64,000 nt of DNA from Burkholderiaceae bacterium (GCA_019234815.1 JAFALA010000090.1:46857-110856), one strand, 5' to 3'; shown: positions 1-9,608, counted from the stretch's first letter. The notes: generated by a model from the letters alone, not told the origin. A program made the numbers and translations.

Positions 1-513
1 GCCGCACAGGTCCAGCAGATTGCTGGTGAAGCAGACGTCCAGGTCCGCATACAGGCTGGGCTGCTCGTAATGCGCCATCGGAATCAGGCAGCGCGCCAGG
101 TCGCCACGATAGGCCTTGTTCAAGGTGAAGCCGGCAAACAGGGCCGACGAATGCCGGTAGGTGTTGCCGAACAGGGGATGTTCGAACGCCTGGGCCTTGA
201 TCCGCTTCAGTCCCCCGATGCGGTGCAGCTTGCGGCCCAATTTCTTCAAACCCTGCCAGCGGTTATAGCGATGCAGCGAGTCGCCCGTGACATGCCGCTG
301 GATCAAGGCGTCGAGCGAGAACGGCCGTATCCTGATGCGGGGATGGGACTTGATCCACTGCAGTTCCGGCGCATCGATGGAGCTCGCGGCATCGGTGTCC
401 AGCCAGAGTTCATAGATGTGCTCCGGGTGTTGATGCACAAAGCTGCGGAAATGCAGATCCGTGACTGGCGGCAGGGCACCGGACCAATATCCAAAGAAAA
501 CGACAGGGTTCAT
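1..513 (-). CDS. Glycosyltransferase with DXD-type sugar-binding region (partial, C-terminus beyond window)
   Basis: This frame is open from an ATG at 513 to the window edge (171 residues, no stop), so it is absent from the ORF track. I read it directly from the complement: it begins MNPVVFFGYWSGALPP and has an ELWLDTD segment near residue 40. Near residue 155 a tyrosine-rich stretch ends in YADLDVCF, which resembles the Y-x-DLDV region of GT32-like and capsular glycosyltransferases, where the aspartates hold the nucleotide-sugar metal. A cytoplasmic role in building surface polysaccharide or LPS is inferred, supported by the second glycosyltransferase and the MsbA-type exporter next door. 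It is transcribed divergently from the gene at 642. The donor sugar cannot be told. Confidence 0.72.
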   Translation of the reverse strand, partial: MNPVVFFGYWSGALPPVTDLHFRSFVHQHPEHIYELWLDTDAASSIDAPELQWIKSHPRIRIRPFSLDALIQRHVTGDSLHRYNRWQGLKKLGRKLHRIGGLKRIKAQAFEHPLFGNTYRHSSALFAGFTLNKAYRGDLARCLIPMAHYEQPSLYADLDVCFTSNLLDLCG

Positions 514-641
514 TGATGAAAAGGGCAAGCCTGCTGGCAAATGGTTGGGCGGTTGGGTTGGGGCGGATTTTGACAGATGACGTCCCGCACCCTGCCAGCC
601 CGCCTTAAACTCCGCGCTCCATTGCGAATCAGGACTTCCGC

Positions 642-1433
642 GTGACAGCCATGCCCTCCCCCTCCTCCGACGCGCCACGATGCCTGCTCAACGTCGTCAT
701 CATCGGTTGGCAGGGATTCGGAGAAAAGGCACGGCACATTGCAGACTGCCTCGCGCAGGCGCCCGACGTGCTGCTGCGCGTCATCTATTCCAACGCCGCG
801 GAGGCCGACGAAACGGGTCCCGGCGAATGGATCAAGGTGCCGAACTCGCATTACTTCGGACTCAAGTTCCGCCGCGCCGTCGCGGATTTCCGGGGCGATG
901 CCCTGGTCATCATCCAGGCCGATGCGGGGTGCGACGAATGGCCGCAGCTGCTGCAACGATGCAGGCAGGCCTTCGCTGCCCACCCTGCGCTCGGCGTGTG
1001 GGCGCCGAAGATCGACTACACCCCCTGGACGGCCGAACGCGTGGACATTCGGCCCGACCCCTCGGGCGCCATGACGCACGTGGCCCACACCGACGGCATC
1101 GTCACCGCATTCGCGGGCTCGGTGGTGAGGCGCCTGCAAGCGCTGAGCTACGACGACAACAACATCGGCTGGGGCATCGACTGGATCGCCATCTGCCACT
1201 GCTACACGCAGGGCCTGCAAGTCATGCGCGACGACAGGCTGTTGGTGCAGCACCCGCCATCGCGGGGCTACGATACGCGCCTGGCCACGCGGCAGTGGCT
1301 GGATTTCATGGGCCAGATGACCGAAGCCGAGCAATCCATGTTCGAGATCCTCAAGCGCTACACCCGTGAAAAAAAGAAAGGGCCGCTGGCCAAGCTCAAG
1401 GCCTCGATTCGACGGCGCCTGAACCGGCGCTGA
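642..1433 (+). CDS. GT-A/family 2-like glycosyltransferase
   Basis: 263-residue cytoplasmic protein starting at GTG 642, with AGGA eight bases upstream; an in-frame ATG at 651 is the alternative. The N-terminal half looks like a GT-A fold: a beta strand (LNVVIIGWQGFGEKA), then an ALVIIQADAGCDEWPQLL segment where family 2 enzymes carry their acidic metal/nucleotide motif, and a WGIDWI acceptor-side segment near residue 180. The C-terminus is very basic (REKKKGPLAKLKASIRRR), which may hold it at the membrane. It lies 45 bp upstream of the MsbA-type exporter and divergent from another glycosyltransferase, so a role in LPS or surface glycan assembly is likely. Substrate unknown. Confidence 0.65.
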   Translation: MTAMPSPSSDAPRCLLNVVIIGWQGFGEKARHIADCLAQAPDVLLRVIYSNAAEADETGPGEWIKVPNSHYFGLKFRRAVADFRGDALVIIQADAGCDEWPQLLQRCRQAFAAHPALGVWAPKIDYTPWTAERVDIRPDPSGAMTHVAHTDGIVTAFAGSVVRRLQALSYDDNNIGWGIDWIAICHCYTQGLQVMRDDRLLVQHPPSRGYDTRLATRQWLDFMGQMTEAEQSMFEILKRYTREKKKGPLAKLKASIRRRLNRR

Positions 1434-1478
1434 ACCGCAGCCACCGTGCCGGAACCCGGCATCGGCGAGAATGGCGGG

Positions 1479-3263
1479 ATGCCCAACAAGACCACGACTC
1501 TCAAGACCACCGCCTCGCGCGTCTTTCGTTTCATCCGTCCCCATCAGCACCGCATCTGGCTGTCGGTGCTGGCCTACATGGTGGCCGCCTGCACAGAGCC
1601 GCTGATCCCGGCCATCGTCAAGATCGGGCTGGGCGAAGGCTTCAGCGTGCCCACGGCAAGCCGGATCGGCGGCCTGAACGTGCCCAATATCGAAGTCCCC
1701 ACGGTTTCGTTCTCAATCTGGTGGGTGCCGGTCGTGCTGGTCGGCCTGTTCGCCGTGCGCGGCCTGTTCGGCTTCCTGGGGCAGTACCTGCTGAACTGGA
1801 GCATCGCCAGGTCCGTCACCGACATGCGCAGCGCCTTGCTGGACGCCCTGCTCAAGGCCGATGCGCAGGTCTATACGCGCCTGCAGCCGGGAACCGCCGT
1901 CACCAAGGTGGTCAACGACCCCCTCCAGGTGATGCAGATGCTGGGCGGCTCGGTGATGACGGTGCTGCGCGACGGCCTGCCCGCCATCGCCATGCTGGCC
2001 AGCCTGTTCTACATGAACTGGCAGTTGACCCTGCTGTCGCTGGTCACGACGCCCGCCATGACCTTCGTGGTCAAGAAGATCAATGCGCGCGTCCGCAAAA
2101 TGGGCAACCGTGCCTACGACGCCAGCATGAAGCTGGTCGACAAGGTGGACGACATCACGCGCGCCTGGCGCGTGGTGCGCAGCTTCAATGCCGCCGATTA
2201 CGAGCGCCAGCGCTTCGCCGAGCGCGCCCACGAGGTGCAGGTCAACACGCTCAAGACGGCCGCGGCCAACGCGATGACGCAGCCGATCTCGCAGTTGATC
2301 GCCAGCGTGGGCCTGTCCATCATCGTCAGCCTGGCGCTGCTGCAGTCGCGCCAGCTGCATACCGGGCCCGGCGAATTCGGCGCCTTCATCACCGCGCTGC
2401 TGCTGTTCGCGTCGCGCCTGCGCCACCTGACCGATGTCGCCCAGCCCATCACCAACGCCCTGGTGATCGCGCGCGGCAGCATGGAACTGCTGGACACCGC
2501 GCCCGAGCACGACCTGGGCGGCGGCAGCGTCGCGCATTGCGAGGGCGAGATCCGCGTCGAGAAGCTCCAGCTCTCCTATCCCGGCGCCGAACGTCCTGCC
2601 CTGCAAGACCTGGACCTGCTCATCCCTGCCAACAAGACCACCGCGCTGGCCGGCAGTTCGGGCGCGGGCAAGAGTTCCATCGTGCAGGTGCTGCTGGGTT
2701 TTGCCGAGCCTGAAAAGGGCCGGATCCTGCTCGACGGCGTGGACATCACCACGCTGAAGAAAAGCGAGCTGCGCCGCCAGTTCGCCGTGGTGTCGCAGGA
2801 CATCGTGCTGTTCGACACCTCGGTGGCCGACAACGTCGCCTACGGGCAGCCGCACGACGCCGCCCGGCTGGAGCAGGCCTTGCGCGCCGCGCACCTGTGG
2901 AACTTCGTGCAGACCCTGCCGCAGGGGCTGGACACGACCATAGGCGCCAACGGCAGCAAGCTGTCAGGCGGCCAGCGCCAGCGCGTCGCCATCGCGCGCG
3001 CGCTGTACAAGGATGCGCCCATCTGGGTGTTCGACGAGGCCACCTCGGCGCTCGACAGCGCCAGCGAACGCGCCGTGCAACAGGCGCTGGAGCAATGGCA
3101 AGGCCGCAAGACCCTGATCGTGATCGCGCACCGTTTGTCCACCGTGCGCGGCGCCGATTGCATCCACGTGCTGGCCGACGGTCGCGTGATCGAGAGCGGC
3201 ACCTACGCCGAGCTGGTCGCCCACGGCGGCGTGTTCGCCAACATGGCGGCCGTGCAGCACTGA
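1479..3263 (+). CDS. msbA: ABC exporter, MsbA type (lipid A-core flippase)
   Basis: 594-residue half-transporter: an N-terminal membrane domain of about six helices (residues ~20-310) fused to an ATPase domain. Walker A (GSSGAGKSS, ~392), the LSGGQRQRVAIARAL signature (~495), Walker B (WVFDEATSALD, ~515) and the switch histidine in IVIAHRLS are all present. MsbA flips core-lipid A across the inner membrane as a homodimer. I prefer ATG 1479 (MPNKTTTLK) over the upstream in-frame GTG at 1446 because the exporter homology begins just after it. Neighbouring glycosyltransferases support an LPS role; a general drug/lipid exporter of the same family cannot be excluded. Confidence 0.85.
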   Translation: MPNKTTTLKTTASRVFRFIRPHQHRIWLSVLAYMVAACTEPLIPAIVKIGLGEGFSVPTASRIGGLNVPNIEVPTVSFSIWWVPVVLVGLFAVRGLFGFLGQYLLNWSIARSVTDMRSALLDALLKADAQVYTRLQPGTAVTKVVNDPLQVMQMLGGSVMTVLRDGLPAIAMLASLFYMNWQLTLLSLVTTPAMTFVVKKINARVRKMGNRAYDASMKLVDKVDDITRAWRVVRSFNAADYERQRFAERAHEVQVNTLKTAAANAMTQPISQLIASVGLSIIVSLALLQSRQLHTGPGEFGAFITALLLFASRLRHLTDVAQPITNALVIARGSMELLDTAPEHDLGGGSVAHCEGEIRVEKLQLSYPGAERPALQDLDLLIPANKTTALAGSSGAGKSSIVQVLLGFAEPEKGRILLDGVDITTLKKSELRRQFAVVSQDIVLFDTSVADNVAYGQPHDAARLEQALRAAHLWNFVQTLPQGLDTTIGANGSKLSGGQRQRVAIARALYKDAPIWVFDEATSALDSASERAVQQALEQWQGRKTLIVIAHRLSTVRGADCIHVLADGRVIESGTYAELVAHGGVFANMAAVQH

Positions 3264-3280
3264 AACGCGAGGCATCGGCC

Positions 3281-3664
3281 GTGTCGCGCCTGCTCCGTCT
3301 CGGCATGATGTGGCTGGCGCTGCTGGCCTGTGGACTCCCGGTGCAGGCCAAAGAAGCTCAGGGCGCGGGCATGACCACCGGACAAGCGCTGCCGCTGGAG
3401 CTCAATCAAGCCAGCCGCGCGGAGCTGGAGTCCCTGCCGGGCCTGGGCATTGCCCTGACCGCGCGGCTGCTGGACGCGCGCCAGCAACGCCCCTTCAGCG
3501 ACTGGCGCGACCTGCTCCGGCGCCACCTGGGCATAGGCCCCGCGCTGGCCCGCAAGCTGTCGGACCAGGGCCTGCGCGTCCAGGGTCAGAACTGGAAACC
3601 CGACACCGTCGGACCGCCCGAGGCGGCGGCCTCTGCAGCCTCCGCGGCCTCAAACTCGCTCTGA
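3281..3664 (+). CDS. ComEA-like helix-hairpin-helix DNA-binding protein, exported
   Basis: 127 residues from GTG 3281, which has GCGAGG eight bases upstream. This start gives a signal peptide (VSRLLRLGMMWLALLACGLPVQA). The mature part carries LELNQASRAELESLPGLG, the standard opening of the ComEA helix-hairpin-helix, followed by a second hairpin (GIGPALARKL). ComEA proteins bind incoming DNA in the periplasm during natural transformation. The end is Ala/Ser-rich low complexity and overlaps the end of the convergent patatin gene by 79 bp. It sits 17 bp after msbA and may be cotranscribed with it. Confidence in the fold is high; the role in DNA uptake is inferred from the family. Confidence 0.75.
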   Translation: MSRLLRLGMMWLALLACGLPVQAKEAQGAGMTTGQALPLELNQASRAELESLPGLGIALTARLLDARQQRPFSDWRDLLRRHLGIGPALARKLSDQGLRVQGQNWKPDTVGPPEAAASAASAASNSL

Positions 3665-4965
3665 CGGATCGTGTCCACGAAGCTGTTGCGCCGCCGCAGC
3701 GATGCGCGGCTGGTTTTCGGCGCCTGCGCCGGCCAGCCGAAGAAGCGCTGCACATCGGCGCGTCGCGCCAGGGTATCGGACAGGCCCAGGTTGATCAGCT
3801 CGCAGGTGAACGAAGGCTCGAACAAGAGGTAGCTGGTCAGCGCCGAACCGCTGGCCGACTTGCCCTCGCCCGATACGCCCACGCTGCGCAGCATGGCCCG
3901 CATGGGCGCGGGGAGGCTGCCCTGGTGCTCGGCGGCAATGTCGTCGATGCGGCGGCTGGGCGCGATCACCAGCACGTCGATGGGGCGCAGCGGCGTCTTC
4001 TGCAATGCCTCGGGCGTCAGCAAGGAGAGCGTCTTGTTGATGCGCTGCAGCCGCTCCACGTCGACCGCCAGGGCATCGAGGAAGATATTGGACAGGGCAT
4101 GGCCGGCAATCTGGGCCATGGACGGATGGCCGGTGTCCGCCAGCACGCGGCGGCCCGGCGGCTCATGCATGCGGCCCGCGCCGATCACCAGCACGCGCTC
4201 GGCCCCCAGGTGAACGGCGGGCGAGATGGGCGCGCTCTGGCGCATGGAGCCGTCGCCGAACCATTCCATCTGGCCGTCCAGGTCGAGCTCCTCGGCCGGG
4301 AAAATAAAGGGAATGGCGGACGAGGCCAGCAAATGGCCGACTGTCAGCTGCGCCTCCACCGCCAGGCGTTGGTGGCGCAGCCAGGGCGCCACCTTTCTGG
4401 CCGACTGGTAAAACGTGACATGCTGCCCCGAGGTGTAGCTGGAGCCGCTCACGGCCAGCGCGTCCAGGTGCCCGGCCTGGAACATGGCATCCAGCCGGTC
4501 CAGGCGCACCCAGCGGCTCAGCAGGCGCCGCAGCGGCTCGTTGTCGAGCAAGCTGCGCGGCCGCGTGCGGCGCCAGCGCGCCACGGCCCACCCCAGGCTC
4601 ATCATGGTCATCCAGCGCGCGCCGGTCTTGATGACGCCGAAGGAGTCGGCGCAGTAGACCTGCTCGGCATGGATGCCCTCCCAGATCGTCATCAGGCCGT
4701 CGACGGCCGAATCGAAATCGTCGGCCTGGCAGCCCAGCGTGGCCGCATTGATGGCGCCCGCCGAGGTGCCGGCGATGACCTGAAACGGATTGGTCTTGAG
4801 GATGCCGGCGTCGCGCCGCAGTTGCGCGATACCCGCCAGCACGCCGACCTGATAGGCCGCGCGCGCCCCGCCGCCCGTGAGAATCAGGCCGGTTCGCATT
4901 TCATTGCTCGTCAAATGGATGCCTGCAACATGAGCTGCTGCAGCACCATTACCCACATCGTTCAT
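3586..4965 (-). CDS. Patatin-like phospholipase
   Basis: 459 residues. Near the N-terminus it has the oxyanion-hole loop GGGARAAYQ (~30-38), then GTSAG with the nucleophilic serine (~66-70), and later GDGSMRQ, the Asp of the Ser-Asp dyad (here DGS rather than the usual DGG/DGA). These are the hallmarks of bacterial patatin lipases that cleave membrane phospholipid acyl chains. ATG 4965 is taken as the start; an internal Met (MRTGLILTGG, 4899) is also plausible because the homology starts there. No signal peptide is obvious. The C-terminus is Ala/Glu-rich and its last 79 bp are antisense to the ComEA-like gene. Confidence 0.85.
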   Translation of the reverse strand: MNDVGNGAAAAHVAGIHLTSNEMRTGLILTGGGARAAYQVGVLAGIAQLRRDAGILKTNPFQVIAGTSAGAINAATLGCQADDFDSAVDGLMTIWEGIHAEQVYCADSFGVIKTGARWMTMMSLGWAVARWRRTRPRSLLDNEPLRRLLSRWVRLDRLDAMFQAGHLDALAVSGSSYTSGQHVTFYQSARKVAPWLRHQRLAVEAQLTVGHLLASSAIPFIFPAEELDLDGQMEWFGDGSMRQSAPISPAVHLGAERVLVIGAGRMHEPPGRRVLADTGHPSMAQIAGHALSNIFLDALAVDVERLQRINKTLSLLTPEALQKTPLRPIDVLVIAPSRRIDDIAAEHQGSLPAPMRAMLRSVGVSGEGKSASGSALTSYLLFEPSFTCELINLGLSDTLARRADVQRFFGWPAQAPKTSRASLRRRNSFVDTIRQSEFEAAEAAEAAASGGPTVSGFQF

Positions 4966-5075
4966 GGCGATGATTGTGCCCTTGGTGATGGAGACCCGAG
5001 GATTTGATCATCGCGGCAATCCAGGCAGGTGGCTAGCCTCAATTCAAGGGTTTTGCCGTGCTTTCTCACTGCACT

Positions 5076-8000
5076 TCAGGAGGCCTCGAACACGATGTGG
5101 CCGGCCCCTTGGGTCGACCCGGTCAGGCGCGCCAGCGCTTCGTCGCTGGGCCAGAAACGCGAGGCATCGCCGAGATCGAGCTCCGCCTGGGCGCCCTCGC
5201 GCTGGATGCTCAGGCGCAGCGCCAGCCCCAGGGTCGACGTGCCGTGCTCGCTTTCCTGCGCATGCGGGGGCCAGGTCTTGACCACCTCGGCGATGGCCGG
5301 TGCCGCCGCCGCATCCAGGCGCACGAAGCGGCCCATGCGGGCACGCGCCGCCGCCAGACTTGAGATCTGCTGCACGTTCAGGCGCAGGCCGCCGGAGAAG
5401 CGGTCAGGCTGTACCTTGCCGGTGACGATGATCAGCTCGTCGTCGGCCAGCACCTCCTTGTTGGCATTGATCAGCTCCTCGTTGGCCACGGCCTCGATCA
5501 CGTCGCTCTTGTCGTCGAGCTTGAAGATGGCAACCTTGCCACGCTGGCCGTTGATGATGCGCATGTCGCTGACGATGCCGGCCACGCTGACGGGCTCGCG
5601 GCTGTCCTGCAGGTCGGCGATGCGGCGCTTGACCATGCGCCGCACCTCGTCCGCGCTCTGGTCGAACAGATGGCCCGAGAGGTAGTAGCCGATGGCGGTC
5701 TTCTCGAGGCTCAGGCGCTCCTTGATGCTCCAGGTCGGCACCTGCACAAGCTCGGGCTCGGCGGTGGACGAGCCGTGCGCGTCGTCGAAATCGAACAGGC
5801 CGCCCTGGTCAGCGTTCTGCGCCAGGTTGTCGCCGTAGGTGTAGCCGAGCGCGACGCTGGCCAGCAGGCGCGCGCGGTCGCTCTCGATGGCGTCGAAGGC
5901 GCCGGCCTTGATCAAGGCCTCCACCACGCGCTTGTTGACCGACTTGCGGTCCACGCGGGCGCAGAAATCGAAGAAGCTCTTGAACGGGCCGCCTTCCGCG
6001 CGCGCCGCCACCACGGCCTCGATCGCGCCCTGCCCGGTGCCCTTGATGGCGCCCAGGCCGTAGTTGATCAATTTATTGGTGATGGGCTCGAAGCGGTACA
6101 CGCCGCGGTTCACGCAAGGCGGCTGGAAGTCGATGCCGAACAGCTTGGCATCGTTCAAGAGCACCTTGAGCTTGTCGGTGTCGTCCATTTCGATGGTCAT
6201 GTTCGCGGCGAAGAACTCGGCCGTGAAATGCACCTTGAGCCAGCCGGTGTGATAGGCGAGCAGCGAGTAAGCGGCGGCATGCGACTTGTTGAAGCCGTAG
6301 CCGGCGAACTTCTCCATCAGGTCGAACACCTCGTCGGCCTTGGCCTCGTCGATGCCCTTCTCGGCCGCCCCCTTGCGGAAGATGGCGCGGTGCTCGGCCA
6401 TTTCCTCGGCCTTCTTCTTGCCCATGGCGCGGCGCAGCATGTCGGCGCCGCCCAGCGAATAGCCGCCCAGCACCTGCGCGGTCTGCATCACCTGTTCCTG
6501 GTAGACCATGATGCCGTAGGTCTCGGCCAACACCGGCTCAGCCAGCGGGTGCGGGTACTCGACCACCTCCTTGCCGTGCTTGCGCGCGACGAAGGTCGGG
6601 ATCAGGTCCATGGGCCCCGGCCGGTACAGGGCGTTGAGCGCGATCAGGTCTTCCAGGCGCGTGGGCTTGGCGTCGCGCAACATGCCCTGCATGCCGCGCG
6701 ATTCAAACTGGAACACCGACTCGGTCAGGCCGTCGGAAAAGAGCTTGTAGACCTTGGGGTCATCCAGCGGGATGGTCTCGAAGGCGAAGTCCTTCTGCGC
6801 CGGATGGCGGGCGACGATGAACTCCTTGGCCAGCTCCAGGATGGTCAGCGTGGCCAGGCCCAGAAAGTCGAACTTGACCAGGCCGATGGCTTCGACATCG
6901 TCCTTGTCGTACTGGCTGACCGCGCTGTTGCTGCCGGGCTGCTGGTACTGCGGGCAGAAGTCGGTGATCTTGCCCGGCGCGATCAGCACGCCGCCGGCGT
7001 GCATGCCGATGTTGCGCACCATGCCCTCGACGCGCGCGGCCAGCTTGAGCAGCTCGGCCACCTCCTCTTCCTGCGCCTCCCGCTCCTCGATCTCGGGCGC
7101 CTCGTGCCGGGCGTAGATCATCTTCTCCTTGTCGGGATCGAAGTTCTCCGGCAGGCGGGCCAGGGTCACGGTCTTGCCCGGCGGCGCCGGGATCAGCTTG
7201 GCGATCGAGTCGACCTGGCCGTAGCCCATGCCCAGCACGCGGCCGATGTCGCGCAGCGCCGCCTTGGCCGCCATGGTGCCGAAGGTGGCGATCTGGCTGA
7301 CCGCCGGACGGCCGTACTTCTCCTTGACGTAGTCGATCACGCGGTCGCGGTTGCCCTGGCAGAAGTCGACGTCGAAGTCGGGCATGGAGACGCGCTCGGG
7401 ATTCAGGAAGCGCTCGAACAGCAGGTTGTACTGCAGCGGGTCGAGGTCGGTGATGGACAGCACATAGGCCACCAGCGAGCCCGCGCCCGAGCCCCGCCCC
7501 GGCCCCACCGGGCAGCCGTTGGCCTTGGCCCAGCGGATGAAGTCCGACACGATCAGGAAGTAGCCGGGAAAGCCCATCTTGATGATGGTGCCAAGCTCGA
7601 ACTCCAGCCGCTCGACATAGCGCGCGCGCTCGGCTTCGCGCCGGGCCGGGTCCGGATACAGCAGCTGCAGGCGCTGCTCCAGCCCTTCGAAGCTCAGTTC
7701 GCGGAAGTACTGCTCCATCGGCATGGGCGTGCCGTCGGACTGAATAGGCGTGGGGAAGTCCGGCAGGCGCGGCTTGCCCAGCAGCAGGCTCAGGCTGCAG
7801 CGCCGCGCGATCTCCACCGTGTTGGCGATGGCGCTGGGGATGTCGGCAAACAGCGCCTCCATGTCGGCCTGCGAGCGGAAATACTGGCCCGGCAGGAAGC
7901 GCTTGATGCGCTTGGGGTTGGCCAGGGTTTCGCCCTCGGCCACGCACACGCGCGCTTCGTGGGCGTCGAAATCGTCCTCGCCCAGGAACTGGATCGGATG

Positions 8001-8588
8001 CGTCGCCACCACGGGCAGGCCCAGCTCCGCGGCCAGCGGCACCGAAGCGCGCACCAGCGCCTCCTGGCCCGGCAGGCCGGCACGCTGCAGCTCGATGTAG
8101 AAGCGGCCCGGGTAGATCTCGGCCAGCCGCGTGGCCCATTCGCGAGCCTTGGCCGGGTCGCCATTCATCAAGGCCTGGCCCAGGGCGCCAAACTGGGCGC
8201 CCGACAGGCAGATCAAGCCCTCGCTGAGTTCGCGCATCCACTCCAGCTTCAGGCAGGCCTGGTTGCGCTGCACGTTGAGGATCCAAGCCCGCGAGAGCAG
8301 CTCGGAGAGGTTCAGATAGCCCTGCGTGTTCTGCACCAACAGCAAAAGCCGCGTGGCGGGCTTGTCGCCGCTTTCGGCTTCCAGCCAGCAGTCGGCGCCC
8401 AGGATGGGCTTGACGCCCTTTTTGCGGCAGGCGTTGTAGAACTTGACGCCGCCGAACAGATTGGCCAGATCGGTCAGGCCCAGGGCCATTTGTCCGTCTT
8501 TGGCGGCGCTGCTGGCCGCGTCGTCAATTCTCAGGGTGCCGTCAACGACGGAATATTCGGTATGGGTGCGCAGGTGAACGAATGGCAT
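5076..8588 (-). CDS. dnaE: DNA polymerase III subunit alpha
   Basis: 1170-residue replicative polymerase. It starts at ATG 8588 (MPFVHLRTHTEYSVVDG), the conserved opening of the DnaE PHP domain; the longer track ORF upstream is out of family. The palm contains MPDFDVDFC with catalytic aspartates, followed by the fingers, tandem HhH, an OB-fold near VSVAGIVSDMRIINGQRGK, and a C-terminal tau-binding region. Full length for the family. The gene is divergent from a periplasmic cyclophilin with 63 bp between starts. No inteins or frame breaks were seen. The ribosome-binding site is weak (TTGCCCC before ATG), which is notable for an essential gene. Confidence 0.97.
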   Translation of the reverse strand: MPFVHLRTHTEYSVVDGTLRIDDAASSAAKDGQMALGLTDLANLFGGVKFYNACRKKGVKPILGADCWLEAESGDKPATRLLLLVQNTQGYLNLSELLSRAWILNVQRNQACLKLEWMRELSEGLICLSGAQFGALGQALMNGDPAKAREWATRLAEIYPGRFYIELQRAGLPGQEALVRASVPLAAELGLPVVATHPIQFLGEDDFDAHEARVCVAEGETLANPKRIKRFLPGQYFRSQADMEALFADIPSAIANTVEIARRCSLSLLLGKPRLPDFPTPIQSDGTPMPMEQYFRELSFEGLEQRLQLLYPDPARREAERARYVERLEFELGTIIKMGFPGYFLIVSDFIRWAKANGCPVGPGRGSGAGSLVAYVLSITDLDPLQYNLLFERFLNPERVSMPDFDVDFCQGNRDRVIDYVKEKYGRPAVSQIATFGTMAAKAALRDIGRVLGMGYGQVDSIAKLIPAPPGKTVTLARLPENFDPDKEKMIYARHEAPEIEEREAQEEEVAELLKLAARVEGMVRNIGMHAGGVLIAPGKITDFCPQYQQPGSNSAVSQYDKDDVEAIGLVKFDFLGLATLTILELAKEFIVARHPAQKDFAFETIPLDDPKVYKLFSDGLTESVFQFESRGMQGMLRDAKPTRLEDLIALNALYRPGPMDLIPTFVARKHGKEVVEYPHPLAEPVLAETYGIMVYQEQVMQTAQVLGGYSLGGADMLRRAMGKKKAEEMAEHRAIFRKGAAEKGIDEAKADEVFDLMEKFAGYGFNKSHAAAYSLLAYHTGWLKVHFTAEFFAANMTIEMDDTDKLKVLLNDAKLFGIDFQPPCVNRGVYRFEPITNKLINYGLGAIKGTGQGAIEAVVAARAEGGPFKSFFDFCARVDRKSVNKRVVEALIKAGAFDAIESDRARLLASVALGYTYGDNLAQNADQGGLFDFDDAHGSSTAEPELVQVPTWSIKERLSLEKTAIGYYLSGHLFDQSADEVRRMVKRRIADLQDSREPVSVAGIVSDMRIINGQRGKVAIFKLDDKSDVIEAVANEELINANKEVLADDELIIVTGKVQPDRFSGGLRLNVQQISSLAAARARMGRFVRLDAAAAPAIAEVVKTWPPHAQESEHGTSTLGLALRLSIQREGAQAELDLGDASRFWPSDEALARLTGSTQGAGHIVFEAS

Positions 8589-8651
8589 GGGGCAATTGTA
8601 GGGAGTGCACGTAACATCGCCCGACTCCAAAAAACCCAGGTCCGACACTTC

Positions 8652-9608
8652 ATGAACGCTCTGAATTGCAAGTCCGCGCTGATGGCGCTCGCATTGGCCG
8701 CCAGCGGCGCATCGGCACTGGCGGCGACGGCTCCCGCTGCTGCCGTGGCTCCTGCGCCTGCGCCCGCCGCATCGGCCCCCACGGCGGACGAGATCGTGGC
8801 CCGCTCGCCGGCCAGCGACTGGCACGCCGTTGCGCCCGACGAGGTCCTGCAGATGACGCTGCCCCAAGGCCAGGTCTACATCCAGCTGGCGCCCCGGTTC
8901 GCGCCGCGCCACGTGGCCAACATCCGGACCCTGGCCCATGAAGGCTATTTCAACGGTCTCAGCATCCTGCGCGTGCAGGACAACTACGTCACCCAATGGG
9001 GCGACCCGCATGGCGACGAGCCGGAAGCCAAACCGCTGGGCGCAGCCGACACGCACCTGCCGGCCGAGTTCAGCATTGCCTACCACGGCATTCCGTTCGA
9101 CGCCATCAAGGAGCGCGACGGCTGGTCGCCGGTCAGCGGCTACGTCGACAGCTTTCCCGCTGCCGCCGATCCGAACCGCAACCAGGCCTGGCTCGCGCAT
9201 TGCTACGGCGCGGTGGGCGCGGCACGCAATGCCGCGCCTGATACCAGCAACGGCACCGATCTGTACGCCGTCATCGGCCAGGCGCCGCGCGCACTGGACC
9301 TCAACATCACGCTGGTCGGCCGGGCGCTCCGGGGCATGGACTTGCTCAGCGCCCTGCCGCGCGGCAGCGCCACCCTGGGCTTCTACGACAAGCCCGAGCA
9401 GCTCATTGAACTCCAACGCGTGGTGCTCCTGAGCGACCTGCCCGAAGCGGAGCGCCCCAAGGTCGAGGTCCTGAACACGGAAAGCGCCACCTGGCGCGCG
9501 CTGCTGCGAGCCAAGCGCCATCGCAGCGGCTGGTTCGTACGCAGCCCCGAACGCGTCGACCTGTGCGGCATCGTGCCGCCGGCCCGCGTCACGGCAGCAG
9601 CCCAATGA
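8652..9608 (+). CDS. Periplasmic cyclophilin-type peptidylprolyl isomerase
   Basis: 318 residues from ATG 8652. The signal peptide (NCKSALMALALAASGASALAA) is followed by an Ala/Pro-rich linker. The cyclophilin core follows: TLPQGQVYIQLAPRFAPRHVANI, then a GYFNGLSILRVQDNYVTQWGDP segment (family: G.Y.G..FHRVI..FM.QGGDP), and a GAVGAARN stretch. Several active-site positions differ from E. coli PpiA (V-Q-D-N-Y-V replaces V-I-x-x-F-M). It therefore belongs to the divergent long cyclophilins common in proteobacteria. It probably assists folding of envelope proteins. Divergent from dnaE. The long upstream track ORF in this frame is the antisense of dnaE. Confidence 0.8.
   Translation: MNALNCKSALMALALAASGASALAATAPAAAVAPAPAPAASAPTADEIVARSPASDWHAVAPDEVLQMTLPQGQVYIQLAPRFAPRHVANIRTLAHEGYFNGLSILRVQDNYVTQWGDPHGDEPEAKPLGAADTHLPAEFSIAYHGIPFDAIKERDGWSPVSGYVDSFPAAADPNRNQAWLAHCYGAVGAARNAAPDTSNGTDLYAVIGQAPRALDLNITLVGRALRGMDLLSALPRGSATLGFYDKPEQLIELQRVVLLSDLPEAERPKVEVLNTESATWRALLRAKRHRSGWFVRSPERVDLCGIVPPARVTAAAQ

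Noticed and set aside
5670-8640. 1312-aa plus-strand ORF spanning the dnaE locus and joined to the cyclophilin
   Set aside because: The part before 8652 is antisense of dnaE (high-GC shadow, Gln/His/Arg-rich without domains). Only the cyclophilin after ATG 8652 has a signal peptide and family motifs.
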